DNA of 64,000 bases. Origin: Carettochelys insculpta. Its lineage: Eukaryota > Chordata > Testudines > Carettochelyidae. Numbering within the stretch: position 1 is the stretch's first letter; each line of letters begins with the position of its first letter. The notes beneath the pieces are model-generated. The model saw only the letters and a program-made list of their open reading frames with translations, made no database searches and was not told the DNA's origin. The stretch spans positions 264,221,798 through 264,285,797 of the forward strand of contig NC_134138.1 in the NCBI RefSeq assembly GCF_033958435.1, given 5' to 3'. This document shows, piece by piece, positions 34,298 through 46,753 of the stretch. The position numbers were made by a program, and so were the translations under genes.

Positions 34298-34489
34298 TAT
34301 GTGTGCAAAACTTTTACTGAAGATGTGAATAAACCTGCATAAAGATTTTTCCCAACTGGATCACTAGGGTGAATCTATTGGATGATCTTACATTATCCTA
34401 TAAGCACAGAAATGTTGGCACTACAAGCAGGCTCGCTGACAGGAATTCTGGGCCTTAGGACAGCACAATCAATGGGTCCCTGTCCTCCT

Positions 34490-35110
34490 CCCGCAGGCAG
34501 AGCCACAAACCACCCCTCAATCAGAGGACCTCCTGGTCTGTTGCAACCCCACCCCTCACCTGCCTGGAAATGCTTCTCCCACCCTCCTGCTACTCTCTAC
34601 CCTCCCTGTCAACCCTGCCAGCTCTGCCCCCAGCAGTCTTGTGCCCAGCTTGGCTCCTTCCCTCTCTGACACTTCCTAACCAGGTCTGCCCCCACCTCCC
34701 CCAGTGTTCCTATGTCTAGATTGGCCCCTTCCCTCCCTGGCCCCCAGACACACCTTGCACAGCTATGCCCCACAATAGTCCTGTGCCCAGCTCAGCTCCT
34801 TCCTCTCTTTGCCCCACAGCAACCTGCTGCCCAGCTATGCCTCTCCCAGTGGCCCTGAGCCCTCCTCCCCTGCTTGGCTCTTTCCTCCCAGTCATCCCTG
34901 CCTACCTCTGCCTCGACCCCTCTGCTCTTTTCCCTTCCCAGCCTGGTTTCTCTGCCCTCCCTTGGCTCTTGCTCCCCAGTGTCAACACCCAGCTCTACTG
35001 CAGAACTCAGTCCCTCTTTCTCTGCCCAGCCTGGCTCCTGCTTCCCTTCCCAGGCCAGCTCTCCCCTCCCCACTCACTCATACATTTACAACCTCCAGGC
35101 TCCTCTTGCA
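34490..35110. repeat. Pyrimidine-rich degenerate tandem repeat
   Basis: Motifs such as GTGCCCAGCTTGGCTCCTTC and CTCTGCCC recur at irregular ~60-100 base spacing on a C/T-rich strand. Overlapping Pro/Ser/Leu-rich ORFs in several frames are by-products of this composition. Confidence 0.6.
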
Positions 35111-35839
35111 CCCTAGAGCTTTGCGGATCCCAGCTCTGGGGCATCCCGTAGCATTACCACACCACTACAACAGCAATATTTAAATGGGTTGAGACCTGGG
35201 AAGGGCTACGGAAGCTGTGGTAAAAGTGGCTGTCCCAGGCCCCTTTAAATCCAGGGGGCCACAATGCGATCACCCCTTTTACCCATCTTTGTTGGCTGGC
35301 CTAGCTACAAGAACGAAGTAAAAACACACAACGTGAAAGACTGTTCAAGATTACACTGCTCCATACAGTGTGCTCCCAAGTATCATGAATCATCTCTAAC
35401 CCTTTTGTTAGCTTCACTACCAAGTCTTCATCACTGCACCAACAGTTTAGGCCAAGGGTTTAGGTTCTCAAACGTAATATTAAGGACGGTAACATTCTGT
35501 GGCATGTTTCATGCTTGACAGTGAAGTGGGGAAAAAAGAATATGACCATCAGGGTATGTTTGGTATACCATCCTTAACGCTGCATGCTACAGCAAAGGTA
35601 ACAGGTTGCACAGATGAGTCAAGATAATCAACTGTGTCATGGTCCTTTTATTTCAAGGATACAAATGACTAATTTACTCCTTACACAGAGCTAACAGCCC
35701 CGTGGGTCTCATTTGGTCCATTCACCACATCCACCTCTACAAGGCATGTTGGTATGTAACAGCACATTGAGCCTGAGTTATCTTTCAAAATGAAGTCAGT
35801 CTTTGGCTATTGCAAAATGATGTCTTGAAGCACAACAGT
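35111..35839. other. Intronic sequence, nothing recognised
   Basis: No recognised features. Confidence 0.4.
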
Positions 35840-36960
35840 CAAGTGCCAGAACTTTTATGCCATCATCAACTCCCCAGACCTTTCTGCCACCTCTGAATTT
35901 GTTCGTCACATGCCCCTCCTAGATACCCTGTCCTCCCTTGCCTTTGATAATATCTTCTGTTTTTTTAACTCATACATTTTTCCTCATTGTTTTTCTCCAC
36001 ATATTCTCCTCGACTTCACTCTTCTGTCTGGGGAGATCCTCCACATACTCTCTCAGAGGCCCTTTCATCTTCTTTACACTCTGTCACAGCAGATTGTATC
36101 CACTTGATACCACCCATCAACTATCATCTCTGTGCCAGTGAGTTATGAGCATACTCTGCACTCCAGACCCACTGTCGTCTCTTTGGTCTTAGACCTCTCA
36201 ATGATCACTATGCTTCATTCTGGTTTTAATGGGAGTTCAAACTCAATATTGTCAAATCAAAAATCATATCTTCCTGCTTCCCCTTGCTTCATCCTTTCTC
36301 CATTACTGTTGACAGAAGCTCAATTCTTGTGACTTAGGCCCAAACCCAGGAGGAGATTGGTGTTGGGAAGATAATCTTTTGATCTTTTACTTTTTTTCCT
36401 CTTTTCACCACGCAATCCCCACCTCCAAGACATAACCCAGACTTCTAAAGACAGAAAGTTAGATCTCAAATATTCTATACTTCCTCTCCTTTCCAATGGC
36501 CAAATCACTTGGTGACCCCGATCACGTCTGGCCTTGACTATTTTAATTTCTTTTCGGGTCTTCTTAACAGTAACCTTACCTTTCTCCAGTCCATTCAAAA
36601 TGCTTCTGACAAAACTCTCTGGATCATTATTGCATGCCAGCCTTCACTCAAATCACTCCATTTGTCTCTTCATGGTGCTTTACATCAATTTCAAATACCT
36701 TATCTTTGATTTTAAGACTCAGCATAAGAGAGGAACCTGCTAGCATTTTTGTTCTCCTCTTCCTTCATTTCTTCCACCACTCAACACTCTCTGCTAAGCC
36801 AAAGATACCAACTTCAGTATTGTCTCTGTGCCTTTCTTCCTACTACCCCTTATGCTATTTTTCAAATTTGTATGTTCTCCACCACTACCTCGTTCAAGTA
36901 ACACCCCAGACCTACTTATTCAGCAACACATCTGACAAAATGGGTACTCTTAGACCTTGA
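35840..36960 (+). pseudogene. Heavily decayed L2-like LINE ORF2
   Basis: Several plus frames, broken by many stops, resemble parts of an L2-group ORF2 in order. These are PLLDTLSSLAFDNIFCF (about 35912), a SHILLDFTLLSG region where the GVPQGSVLGP core has eroded, LLTEAQFL (about 36310), and then GLDYFNFFSGLLNSNLTFLQ with SIQNAS (about 36527-36605). The last resembles the DYCNSLL..L..LQ..QN block. No RT catalytic motif survives. Confidence 0.6.
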
Positions 36961-37115
36961 AAAACTACACATGCTTGTTTGCATGATATTTCTCTTTCCT
37001 CATTCCTCTTCAGTGCATTTTATTTCTTTGCATATAACGAGCTATTTGGAGCCAGCAGTGCATATGCCTATCATATTTTTCAGCGGAATCTAATGCTGAT
37101 AACACATAATAATGT

Positions 37116-37325
37116 AAAAACAAAAAAGCAGTCCAGTAGCACTTTAAAAAATAACAAAATAATTTATTAGGTGATGAGCTTTTGTGGGACAGACCTACTT
37201 CTTCAGACTGAAGAAGTGGATCTGTCCCACAAAAGCTCATCACCTAATAAATTATTTTGTTAGTCTTTAAAGTGCTATTGGACTGTTTTTTTTGTTTGGA
37301 TAGTACATAGACTAGCACAGCCTTC
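37116..37325. mobile_element. Palindromic head-to-head pair of retroposon tail modules
   Basis: The left arm (37116-37206) is the module in minus orientation. The right arm (37208-37300) is in plus. They meet at CTTCAGACTGAAG, a perfect palindrome around 37207. Arms share TGTCCCACAAAAGCTCATCA, CTAATAAATTATTTTGTTA and AAGTGCTA, with few mismatches over ~85 bases. The right side continues into CATAGACTAGCACAGC, the usual end of the family. Confidence 0.85.
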
Positions 37326-38824
37326 CCTCTGTTACTATAATAATGCAAGTGCAATTTGTTGTGGTTATATGCGAGTAATGGAAGCTACATTCTCTATAAG
37401 TGCCCAACACAATTGTGTGGCATCAGCAACACCAGGGTCCTTCTGGCATGTGCTGCCCCAACCCCACCAAAATCCACAATGTTATATACTGTAAATGCAA
37501 ATGGGGGCAGATAACATAATACTCAAGTTCAGGAGTACTGGAACAATTTCTTTACTAGTAGTACTGAGCAGTCCAGTGAATGATGGAGACCACTTCAAGC
37601 CAGGGGATGCAATAGCTTCCCCAGGACTTCTAGTTCCAGCACCTATGCCTCAGTTCCAGCATTACAGCTAATCTTACATCCATATGCTCCTGCAGCAGTA
37701 CAGCAGTGTGAGGGAAGGAAGGGCATCACTTCAAGTAATGAAAGCAGGCGGTTACTGTTAATCAACTGCCATGACTGTAGACAATCAGAGCTTTTCTCAT
37801 TACCTTGTCAGGGGAGGAACATTCAACTCTGCTTGAAGAATACCACTGGGCATACTATTCATCTTCCATTATCTTACACAGGTAGATCCAATCTCTGTGT
37901 ATTTTATTAGCTCCTATTATGCTGCATGGGTTTAGTTTCATGTTAATACCTTTATTGTGAATTATTAAACTACTGGTTGCAGTGAAGAATCTTTCTTCCA
38001 TGTGCAGAAGCTCTGCTAGAGGAATGCTTAATAGTTTCTTTCAAGGGGGTGTCTGAGATCCTGAAAATACCTTTGACATGAACTGGCGCAGTGGAAAGGA
38101 CATAGGCATCAGTGGGAGTCAAAAGTGCTCAGCACCTTGCAGCCCATGTCCAGCATCTCAGAATATTGGGGACATGTTGCAGAGCAGCTTCTTGGGACAT
38201 ATTTCCTGCAAAGTGTGTTCAGTCATTCAATTAGCTCAGAGTTTCTCTGATGTACACGGCTGATGTGGGTGGGCCATTTGTACCGTAAGGTCCAGCCTTT
38301 GTGTGTGTTTTTTTATGTTGTTGTTTATTCTGAAGGCAGGGCAGGTTGGTCAGACAAATGAAACCCATAATAATTCCTGATGCAGCTAGAGCATGTCCTG
38401 GATTGCAGCAGTTTTATGTATTTTGATTTTGCTTGCTTGATTTTTTTGTTTAACTGGAACTGCATTGTTCTTTATGGCATTGCTGATTTCAGTGTCTAAA
38501 TATAATTTTAACTGCATATTATAGCATATTTCCAACTAAATTAAATACTCCATTTTATTCCGTTCAGCATACATTAGAAAACTGTACTATCACTGTAGGA
38601 ATTCATCAGTAAGAAATGATACTGTACTATGGTTGGTCTTCCCCTATCTCTTTAACAGGATACTCTCTGCATTCAAAAAAAAAAAAGTGAATGATGACAT
38701 GCTATTGTGCTTAGAGAAATAGCCTCCTTTTTTCCTACATTGCCCTGCAGTCCAGGGACATCCATGATTCAGGAAATCCTTAAATCCACATGTACAGAGA
38801 CAGGCACTGTGCTCAGATCACATG
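37326..38824. other. Intronic sequence, nothing recognised
   Basis: No exon, RNA gene or transposon end was recognised. Confidence 0.4.
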
Positions 38825-39113
38825 GGTTATGTTTGCACTGTGCCCTAAACTCAAAATAAGATATGCAATTTGCGCTATACAAATTGTATATCCTTTTTTG
38901 AGTTAATTTCAAAATAGACTATTTTGGGATTTCATAGGCCAAAAGTCAAAATGCTGCACTATTTCAAGGCACCCCCTAAACCTCCTGCAACAGGGTGTAG
39001 CAAGAGGGATGTCAAAATAGCCTGCCCCTTATTTCAAAAAATATTTTGAAATAATGAGTGCATTTCATAGATACTGAGGTATCCTGAAGTAGCGCTGCAG
39101 TGTAAACATAACC
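38825..39113. mobile_element. MITE of GTYTACAC type (289 bp)
   Basis: Ends GGTTATGTTTGCACTG and CAGTGTAAACATAACC are inverted repeats with one mismatch. The interior has repeated TATTTCAAAA/TTTTGAAATA blocks that pair across the element. No clear 3-bp duplication could be fixed. It belongs to the same general class as the foldbacks to its right. Confidence 0.65.
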
Positions 39114-39135
39114 ACAGGCTTCAATGGGACTTAGA

Positions 39136-39817
39136 AGCTGCGTCTACACGTGCACGCTACTTCGAAGTAGCGGCACCAACTTCGAAATAGCGCCCGTCGC
39201 GTCTACACGCGTCGGGTGCTATTTCGAAGTTAACTTCGACGTTAGGCGGCGAGACGTCGAAGTCGCTAACCTCATGAGGAGATAGGAATAGCGCCCTACT
39301 TCGACGTTCAACGTCGAAGTAGGGTCCGTGTAGACGATCCGCGTCCCGCAACGTCGAAATTGCTGGGTCCTCCATGGCGGCCATCAGCTGGGGGGTTGAG
39401 AGATGCTCTCTCTCCAGCCCCTGCGGGGCTCTATGGTCACCGTGGGCAGCAGCCCTTAGCCCAGGGCTTCTGGCTGCTTCTGCGGCAGCTGGGGATCTAT
39501 GCTGCAGGCACAGGGTCTGCAACCAGTTGTCAGCTCTGTGTATCTTGTGTTGTTTAGTGCAACTGTGTCTGGGAGGGGCCCTTTAAGGGAGCGGCTGGCT
39601 GTTGAGTCCGCCCTGTGACCTTGTCTGCAGCTGTGCCTGGCATCCCTATTTCGATGTGTGCTACTTTGACGTGTAGACGTTCCCTCGCTGCGCCTATTTC
39701 GATGTTGGGCTGAGCAACGTCGAAGTTGAACATCGACGTTGCCGGCCCTGGAGGACGTGTAGACGTTATTCATCGAAATAGACTATTTCGATGTTGGCTG
39801 CACGTGTAGACGTAGCC
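39136..39817 (+). mobile_element. Harbinger-like non-autonomous element, copy C (682 bp)
   Basis: Starts AGCTGCGTCTACACGTGCA and ends CACGTGTAGACGTAGCC, flanked by AGA on both sides (39133-39135 and 39818-39820). It retains intact TCGA palindromes (ACTTCGACGTTCAACGTCGA near 39299) and the GC-rich core. CpG sites are well kept, suggesting relative youth. The minus-strand ORF of 121 codons (39522-39157) is similar to that of copy A but runs through the palindromes, so coding is doubtful. Confidence 0.85.
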
Positions 39818-39958
39818 AGAGTGGAGTATAAAAATACTTATCCAAATAGGGATACTTTCCAGAATCAGGGCCTGAGTCCTTTAACTACACCTTAAAAGAA
39901 TATGTATAGTTTTAACATAGTAGTTATTGAGGAACATAAGTTACAATTGACACAAATT

Positions 39959-40394
39959 GGCTGTGTCTACACTAGCCAAAAACTACGAAATGGCCACGTA
40001 AATGGCCATTTCGAAGTTTACTAATGAAGCGCTGAAATACATATTCAGTGCCTCATTAGCATGCAGGCGGCTGAGGCACTTTGAAATTGACGCGGCTCGC
40101 CGCCACGTGGCTCGTCCCGATGGGGCTCCTTTTCGAAAGGACCCCGCCTACTTCGAAGTCCCCTTATTCCCATCTGCTCATAGGAATAAGGGGACTTTGA
40201 AGTAGGCGGGGTCCTTTCGAAAAGGAGCCCTGTCGGGTCGAGCTGCACGGCGGTGAGCCACGTCAATTTCGAAGTGCTGCAGCCACCCGCGTGCTAATGA
40301 GGCGCTGAGTATGTATTTCAGCGCTTCATTAGTAAACTTCGAAATGGCCATTTACATGGCCATTTTGAAGTTTGGGGCTAGTGTAGACATGGCC
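39959..40394. mobile_element. Long-hairpin foldback element (436 bp)
   Basis: The entire element is one inverted repeat. GGCTGTGTCTACACTAGCC faces GGCTAGTGTAGACATGGCC, and the arms match almost base for base to a ~12-nt loop at about 40170-40182, between CCCCTTATTCC and GGAATAAGGGG. The target duplication is ATT (39956-39958 and 40395-40397). CpG-containing blocks such as CTTTTCGAAAGGACCCCGCC are preserved in both arms. There is no coding capacity; ORFs here are palindrome artefacts. Confidence 0.85.
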
Positions 40395-40397
40395 ATT

Positions 40398-43300
40398 ATG
40401 TATTAACAACTCATAAAACTTTATCAAGGGGCAGAATCTATATTGTATTTTCCTGCTTTTAATCAGCTTAATGTATCACACAAAAACAGCACCACCATGG
40501 TACAATTTAAATAGAAAGCCATCCAGGAGATTAAAAAGGGTAACCACAATTTGCTAGCATCTTTCTCTAAATATGTAAAATTCAAAACACAATAAACAAG
40601 ATGTTAACAAGGTAGAGTCATAACCCCAAAAACACTAACTAAGCTTTATGATGATTGATATTGTAGATTTAACCACTCCACTCTGCCAGGCAAACCAAAG
40701 CAATAGCAATATGTTTTCACATCTTGCTTTAGCCTTCATCTCCAGGGTGTTTATAAATAGTTAAACAACTATAACAGAAGTCATTAGTTTTTACACAAAA
40801 ATTAAACCTCAACATTGTAATCTACATTATAATAACTCACAAACCAGCAAACAATTAATCTTGATATTAACTGCATAGCCTTGTGGTATATGATTTATTA
40901 TGTGTTATACATCTAATTTCTTCCTCAGGAATTACATCATGTACATGCAACCTAATAACTTTCTATGCAATAACAGGTGCCACTTCATAGCGCAGGCATT
41001 AACATTTTGGAAAATATCATTTTATATCAATTGATGATATTATATTTCCTCTTCCCTAATGGATTTGCTAGTGATTGAAACTTAAAACAGAAATATACAT
41101 CTCGTACTTCCATCTTGATACTGATGGTCTTTTCATTACTTTTTCCTCCAGCACTACAGCTTCAAAAACCAAAAGATAAGTTACATACCTACTTCATTAC
41201 TTTATTATGTACTCATTAGGGGATGATAATATCCCGTGTAGTTCTCACCATCTGGACTAGGAGAGCTCTGAGACATGTAAATATTTTCAACACCCTTTCA
41301 GTCTAACAACCAAGACGTGCTCGGACCACATATTAATGTACGACAGGCTATGACTGCAAGTTTCCTTTTGGCTTAAAGAGCTGAGCATTCTTGCCAACCA
41401 CAAAAATTTCAGCATCTGTTGAGCAACAGGTGGGTATTTATTGATCAAAATGGCCACCAGTAAAGCAGTTACTGGGATCTTCAGGTAGGTCTTTATTCAT
41501 TACAGAATTAGAAGGATATTTCTACAGGATGTGATGCACAAGGTATTTAAAGGGAAAATCCTGCTATAGACTAAATAATATTAAAAGAATGCACAGAGAC
41601 AAATTCCAGCTCCCAAGAAAAATACTGAACAAAATCTCACTGCTAAAATCAACACAATTATGCAAAACCAGAAATCATATATGAACGCCAAACCTTTTTA
41701 CCACTCCCAGCCACTCTGCTCCATCAGCTTAATCAGCCATCTATAGATTCCTGCTCCTCTCCCAGTCCCCTTACTATCAGAAGCCTCTAAAACCCACTTG
41801 TTATCAAGTAAGGTAGAAGGAGAGCAGGATGGATTTGCCACAAGCAGCAAAAATGCTGAGGTGTTATAGATGCACCACACCAAAGTGACATCAAGAACTT
41901 CAGCTAGGCTCTACCTCACCTTACATCAGAGGTCCAGACTGAGGTAGCAATCAGAATCTCAGATGTAACAGACCAATAAAACAGGTGGTGGTAGTGCTGG
42001 CTGGAGCGCTGAAGAGCCCCTAAGAAAGAGATATTCAAGTTCTCAGCATTCATACTGGGAGCTCAATTTTCAGAAGAACTCTGTTCCCATTCAGGCACCT
42101 AACAAACGGTCTGACTTTCAGAAGTACCACACTCAAAACTGAGCATCTCCCGTTCTGATGCGTCCTGGTCAGATTCTCAAATGAAGTCAGCATCTGATGT
42201 GCTTGTCACTTCTGAATATCTGGTCTTTTGCTTCAGTGGCTAAGAAAAAGCTGAGTTACCTTGAAAAGCTAGACCGCCATTGTTATAATTAGTATTTATT
42301 TGTTATGCTGTAGCATCCAGTAGCCTCAGTTATGCACCATGAACCCATCATGCGATAGCTGGTACAAACTCAGAACGTAAGAAAACTTCATTACAGATTC
42401 TCACTGAAGAAACTCTGTTGCCTTCAGTCCAGCAACTGAGGAGTTTGAAGCTGACAACTTGAAACTCACCTGCATCACTAACATATCTCCAAGACTAAGA
42501 ACAGTAAAAAGCTGTGAAAAACTAAACCATTTTTACCACCCTCCTCTACAATTAATGCTTTCAGGGACTTTCCCTGCCTCTCCTCCAGTCCTGAAGTTTA
42601 ACATCAGAGAGTTTGTGTTGATCAGTCCAATTTATGGGAATTAGACAGTGCTAGAAAAACATCTGTCTTCTCCTGATGACTGATGTCTCAATACAATATC
42701 CTAGGGCAGATCACATACTCAAATGAGAAGAAATGTCTATGTTTACTGTATGTGTTTACTGATTCGTGTCAGTGTATTGCTTGCAGCTGACAGATATATC
42801 CTTCTAGTCAGGCAATACCCTGACAAACACATAAATGAATAAAACACGGACTTGAAAAATAGCAAGAGGTGGACATGATGACCCAGGGGAGGTATAACAG
42901 GGTACACAGGAATAAAATTGTATGTAGCTGGTTCAAATTCTGCCTGCATTAATAGGGTCTGAAACCTATTATTTGACAGCTGTTCTGTGGTGCACATACA
43001 CGCCCAAATCATAACCTTGTGGCTTGCAGTTGCTGCCTTGAGTGAAAACATATAGACACTTTCCTGTTATTAGAGCATTCCCCAAACATTGAGCCAATAG
43101 CCAGATGACCACAGAGTGGTGATATATACACCATGATACCATTCGACAACAGTTGGCAATGCTGTTGTCAAGAATTAGAGCAAATTACATTGCTAGCTCA
43201 TCATAAGTGTTACCCTATTACACTTCAAAGTTTAAAGATTTAATCGTGTTTAGAAAATTCAATTAGGCTTGACAAAAAGTAATCATAAATGTTTTATATA

Positions 43301-44601
43301 AATGGATCTTAGTTAAAAATAGACTTGAATGATTGTTTCAGTGAATTTCAGGATACAAGAAAATCAATGCAGTGTGTCATATTCCTTTAAAATGTATTTT
43401 ACAGCATGGATTGATACATAATTTCTGCATGGATATACAATGTAACGCCAACTTCCAAAGGTATTATGGGGATGATGATTAAATGATGATAATAGTTTAG
43501 GCTTTTTATGCAAAACTGTTAGAATAAGTAGATAAGTATTGTAATCCCCAAATTTCTGTCCACCGAGTCCCATTATCAAACTCTTGTTCATTTCAATAAA
43601 GAATGGGGGTGTGACATTCTTAGGAAAAATCAGTCCATTTATTTACCTGTTTGAATACTTTGGCCACAGCTCATTTAACATTCTGGCAGTCAGATGAATT
43701 TTCAGCTGCATAGTACACTCACTCCCTGGGTCACCACCGTGTAAACTAAAGTATGAATTTTTAATACACCAGGGCAAAAATGAAGATTTTTTAAAATATA
43801 TTTTACCATGATTAAATTGCATTTTTAATGTTTGCCCTAATTTCTTTTTACTGTTTTAGTGCTGACATAACCCCAAAAACAATGTGATAACAGAGCTCTA
43901 AGTAAATGCCAAGAAGATCTTTGGGTGAGGGAGGAATATGCTTCTGAATTCCCAAATATTTAATAGTATGAACCTCTAAAGAATTGCTGAAGATCTGCCA
44001 ACATTTTCAATGACTTTCAAAGTCATACCATTTTTTTCACTTGCCCCAGAACTGCTGATATCAACAAGAATGTCGTTCTAAATAATTTATCGGCATTTCT
44101 ACATAAATTAGATACTTAAAGGTGAAGATGCCATGAACCTTGTGGAGGCTGAGTGCTCAGTACATGAGCTATAATCCATCAACTCAAGAGACAGATTTCC
44201 AAACTGGCTTAAACCCCAGCAGGTTTACTGCTTGGAAATAGTTCAAGGACTCCAGAGGCTGCAATCTGCTACCAGAATGTCACATCTAGTAAAACCACAT
44301 TCTGTACAAAAATAAATCACTATGAAATAAGACATAAATCTAGCATAAATATAAATTGTTCTTTTAACTCACATATTAGTAATTGCTTATAAAAATAACC
44401 AATGCAAAAATGCTAACTTCAGTTCTGGAAATGTCAGAAATATAATGTCAACATTTTACAGTTCAGTACCATGACTATAACAAAAATCAGCGTACATCTT
44501 ATGACATTTAACAAGAGTAACTCACTGGAATTTGGTCTTTTAGACTGATCCTATTCAAATCAATGCTACTGATGTCTGTAAGAACAGGATAGAGAACTTT
44601 C
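40398..44601. other. Intronic sequence, nothing recognised
   Basis: A 4.2-kb AT-rich stretch with no recognised repeats, exons or RNA genes. It is the longest relatively repeat-free block in the window. Confidence 0.45.
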
Positions 44602-44604
44602 TGG

Positions 44605-45018
44605 GGGTGCGCCTACACCTGCATTCCTCTTTCGAAAGAGGTATGCAGATGAGGTAAATCAAAAATGCCAATGAGGTATAATTTTGCATATTTGACACCT
44701 CATTTGCATATTCTTATTTTGAAAGAGCTGCTTTCGAAGGAAGAAAGCCAGTGTAGACGCTGCTCTTTCGAAAGTAAACCCCATCTTCAAAAGAATTCTT
44801 CTTCCCATTAAGTAAAGGGAAGAAGGATTCTTTTGAAGATGGGTTTACTTTCAAAAGAGCAGCATCTACATTGGCTTTCTTCTTTCGAAATAAGTGCTTT
44901 CAAAATCAGAATATGCAAATGAGGTGTCAAATATACAAATTTATACTGCATTTGCATTTTTGATTTACCTCATTTGCTTACCTCTTTCAAAAGAGGACTG
45001 CAAGTGTAGATGCATCCT
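44605..45018. mobile_element. Foldback MITE of CTACAC type (414 bp)
   Basis: Ends GGGTGCGCCTACACCTGCA and the inverse of GCAAGTGTAGATGCATCCT are flanked by TGG (44602-44604 and 45019-45021). Arms pair throughout: CCTCTTTCGAAAGAGG, AAATCAAAAATGCCAATGAG, GAGCTGCTTTCG and CCCATCTTCAAAAGAATTCT with their inverses. The centre is near 44808 (CTTCTTCCCATTAAG..GGGAAGAAG). Confidence 0.8.
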
Positions 45019-45021
45019 TGG

Positions 45022-46127
45022 TGTCCTAAATTTTATAACCATCCAAAAGAGAAGGCTTTCAGGAAACCTGACCATTTGAAATACTGGCATTCTCCTTCTG
45101 GCTCATATATTTTTAAAGATGCACCCATAGCTTAGAGAAAAGAAAACTGATATCTCAGGGGAACATGGCATTTCAGGAAGAAGACAGAGGATGGAAAAAT
45201 TTTGTGCTGGGAACAGTAGTTGTCAGCAACAAGGAGATGAACAGAATATTGGCCAGGAACAAGCTGTTCTCTTTCCTCGCCAATGGCCAAAGCTTGAACT
45301 GCTCACTACAGATGAAGCCTGAGGCTACCATGTGGTAATTATCCACTGTAGAATGACCCCAGGAATTCAAAGGGGACTGTGCATGTACACTAGATGCAGA
45401 ATTCGGCCCTTAGGTAAGGCAGCTGAAGTCATGAGGATTTCAGGGTCTTAACCCAGAAAGTTATGTGGAGTTAATGAATTAGTGAACCTACACATCACTG
45501 ACTCATACTGTATGTTCTAAATGTGTGGGCTAAGACAGCATTTTGTATTGTCGAGGCAGGTTACAGTAAGAACCTGAACATGAGATCTGGCTGTCACTAT
45601 GGAATGAAAAAGGACAGAGGCTGGAGCTGAAGAAGAGCACCTGGATTTGGATATGGCATCAGAGTGTGAAGGAGGGGAGGGGGAAGAGTGAGAAAGAATC
45701 CCCAGGGCACTGACGCGAATGGCAAGAAGGGTTGTAACATTGCTGCCTCAAACTTTCCATAATCATGTATCAGGCCTCCAAAAGTGTCACCAAACCTCAC
45801 AAATCATAAATGGTGAATTCTTCTTTTTTGTCTTCTGGATTTTGCTCCCAAATGGTGCAGTTGGTTATGTTCTCAAACTTTTCTCTGCACCGGTGAAGCT
45901 AGAAACCTACATTTTAAAACTGAAAACTGATATCCTCACACAGTTACAGGATTCCAGGAACTGGGAATTTTAAAAGAGGTATCAAGTATTGCAAAACTAG
46001 AAATAAAATGAAAATCACTGGCAGAACAGGGGTGGCACATTGTCAATAGTAACAGAGAAAGGGGAAAGCTGGGGAAGGTTGGGAAAGGAAAGTCGGGAAC
46101 TCATATTCTAGATTAGTGGCCAGTCAC
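45022..46127. other. Intronic sequence, nothing recognised
   Basis: No recognised features. Confidence 0.4.
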
Positions 46128-46130
46128 CTA

Positions 46131-46676
46131 GGCTATGTCTACATAGCAGTGTTATTTCAGAATAAGCTATTCTGGAAGAATTGGGAAGAAGGGTGTTTTT
46201 GAAATTGGGGTTTACTTTCAAGGGAATCCTGTCTACATGACTAGCTTACAATTAGAAAGCAGCACTTTCAATGCTCCGAGTGGCTGCCATTACATGAATG
46301 AGGCACTGAATATTCATATCAGCGCCTCATTAACATTTCCGATCTGTGTTATTTACACATCCCTTTCGAAAGTGAGGGATAGTATAGATGTGGCCAAAAT
46401 GAACATTGAAATAGCACTCAGCTATCTCAAAATAGAGCATCCACACACACTAGAACTATTTCAGATTAGAGTCTCTGGTCGCACTATAGCCTATTTTGAA
46501 ATAGTCCCAAATCCCTGTCTACACAGTCCCGCTACTGAAAAATCTATTTCAGAATGGGCATTATTCCTCTTAGAACGAGGCTTACCAAATTCAAAATTAT
46601 TTCAAAATAGCGGTTGTGTTGTTATTTCAGCGTAGTGGCCATTATTCTGAAACAACTTTGCTGTGTAGACACACCC
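46131..46676. mobile_element. Composite GTCTACAC-type MITE (546 bp)
   Basis: The outer ends GGCTATGTCTACATAGCAG and GCTGTGTAGACACACCC are inverted, with CTA on each side (46128-46130 and 46677-46679). TTATTTCAGAATAA-type blocks lie under both ends. The inner part (about 46195-46398) looks like a second element: it has an AATGAGGCACTGAATATTCA palindrome reminiscent of the 39959 foldback and ends ATAGTATAGATGTGGCC. I read it as a nested insertion; the inner boundaries are not fixed. Confidence 0.65.
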
Positions 46677-46753
46677 CTAGACTCCAGTCATGCTGCTCTC
46701 TGACCGGGTAACTCCAAAAGCTCAGAACTTTCAAGATGAGTGCCAAACACTTT

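Noticed and set aside
34382..35183. Overlapping Pro/Leu/Ser-rich ORFs in several frames
   Set aside because: They are open in multiple frames at once because the strand is pyrimidine-rich and degenerate-repetitive; no domain is visible.
40002..40266. ORFs on both strands of the hairpin element
   Set aside because: They mirror each other through the palindrome and lie within a non-coding foldback.
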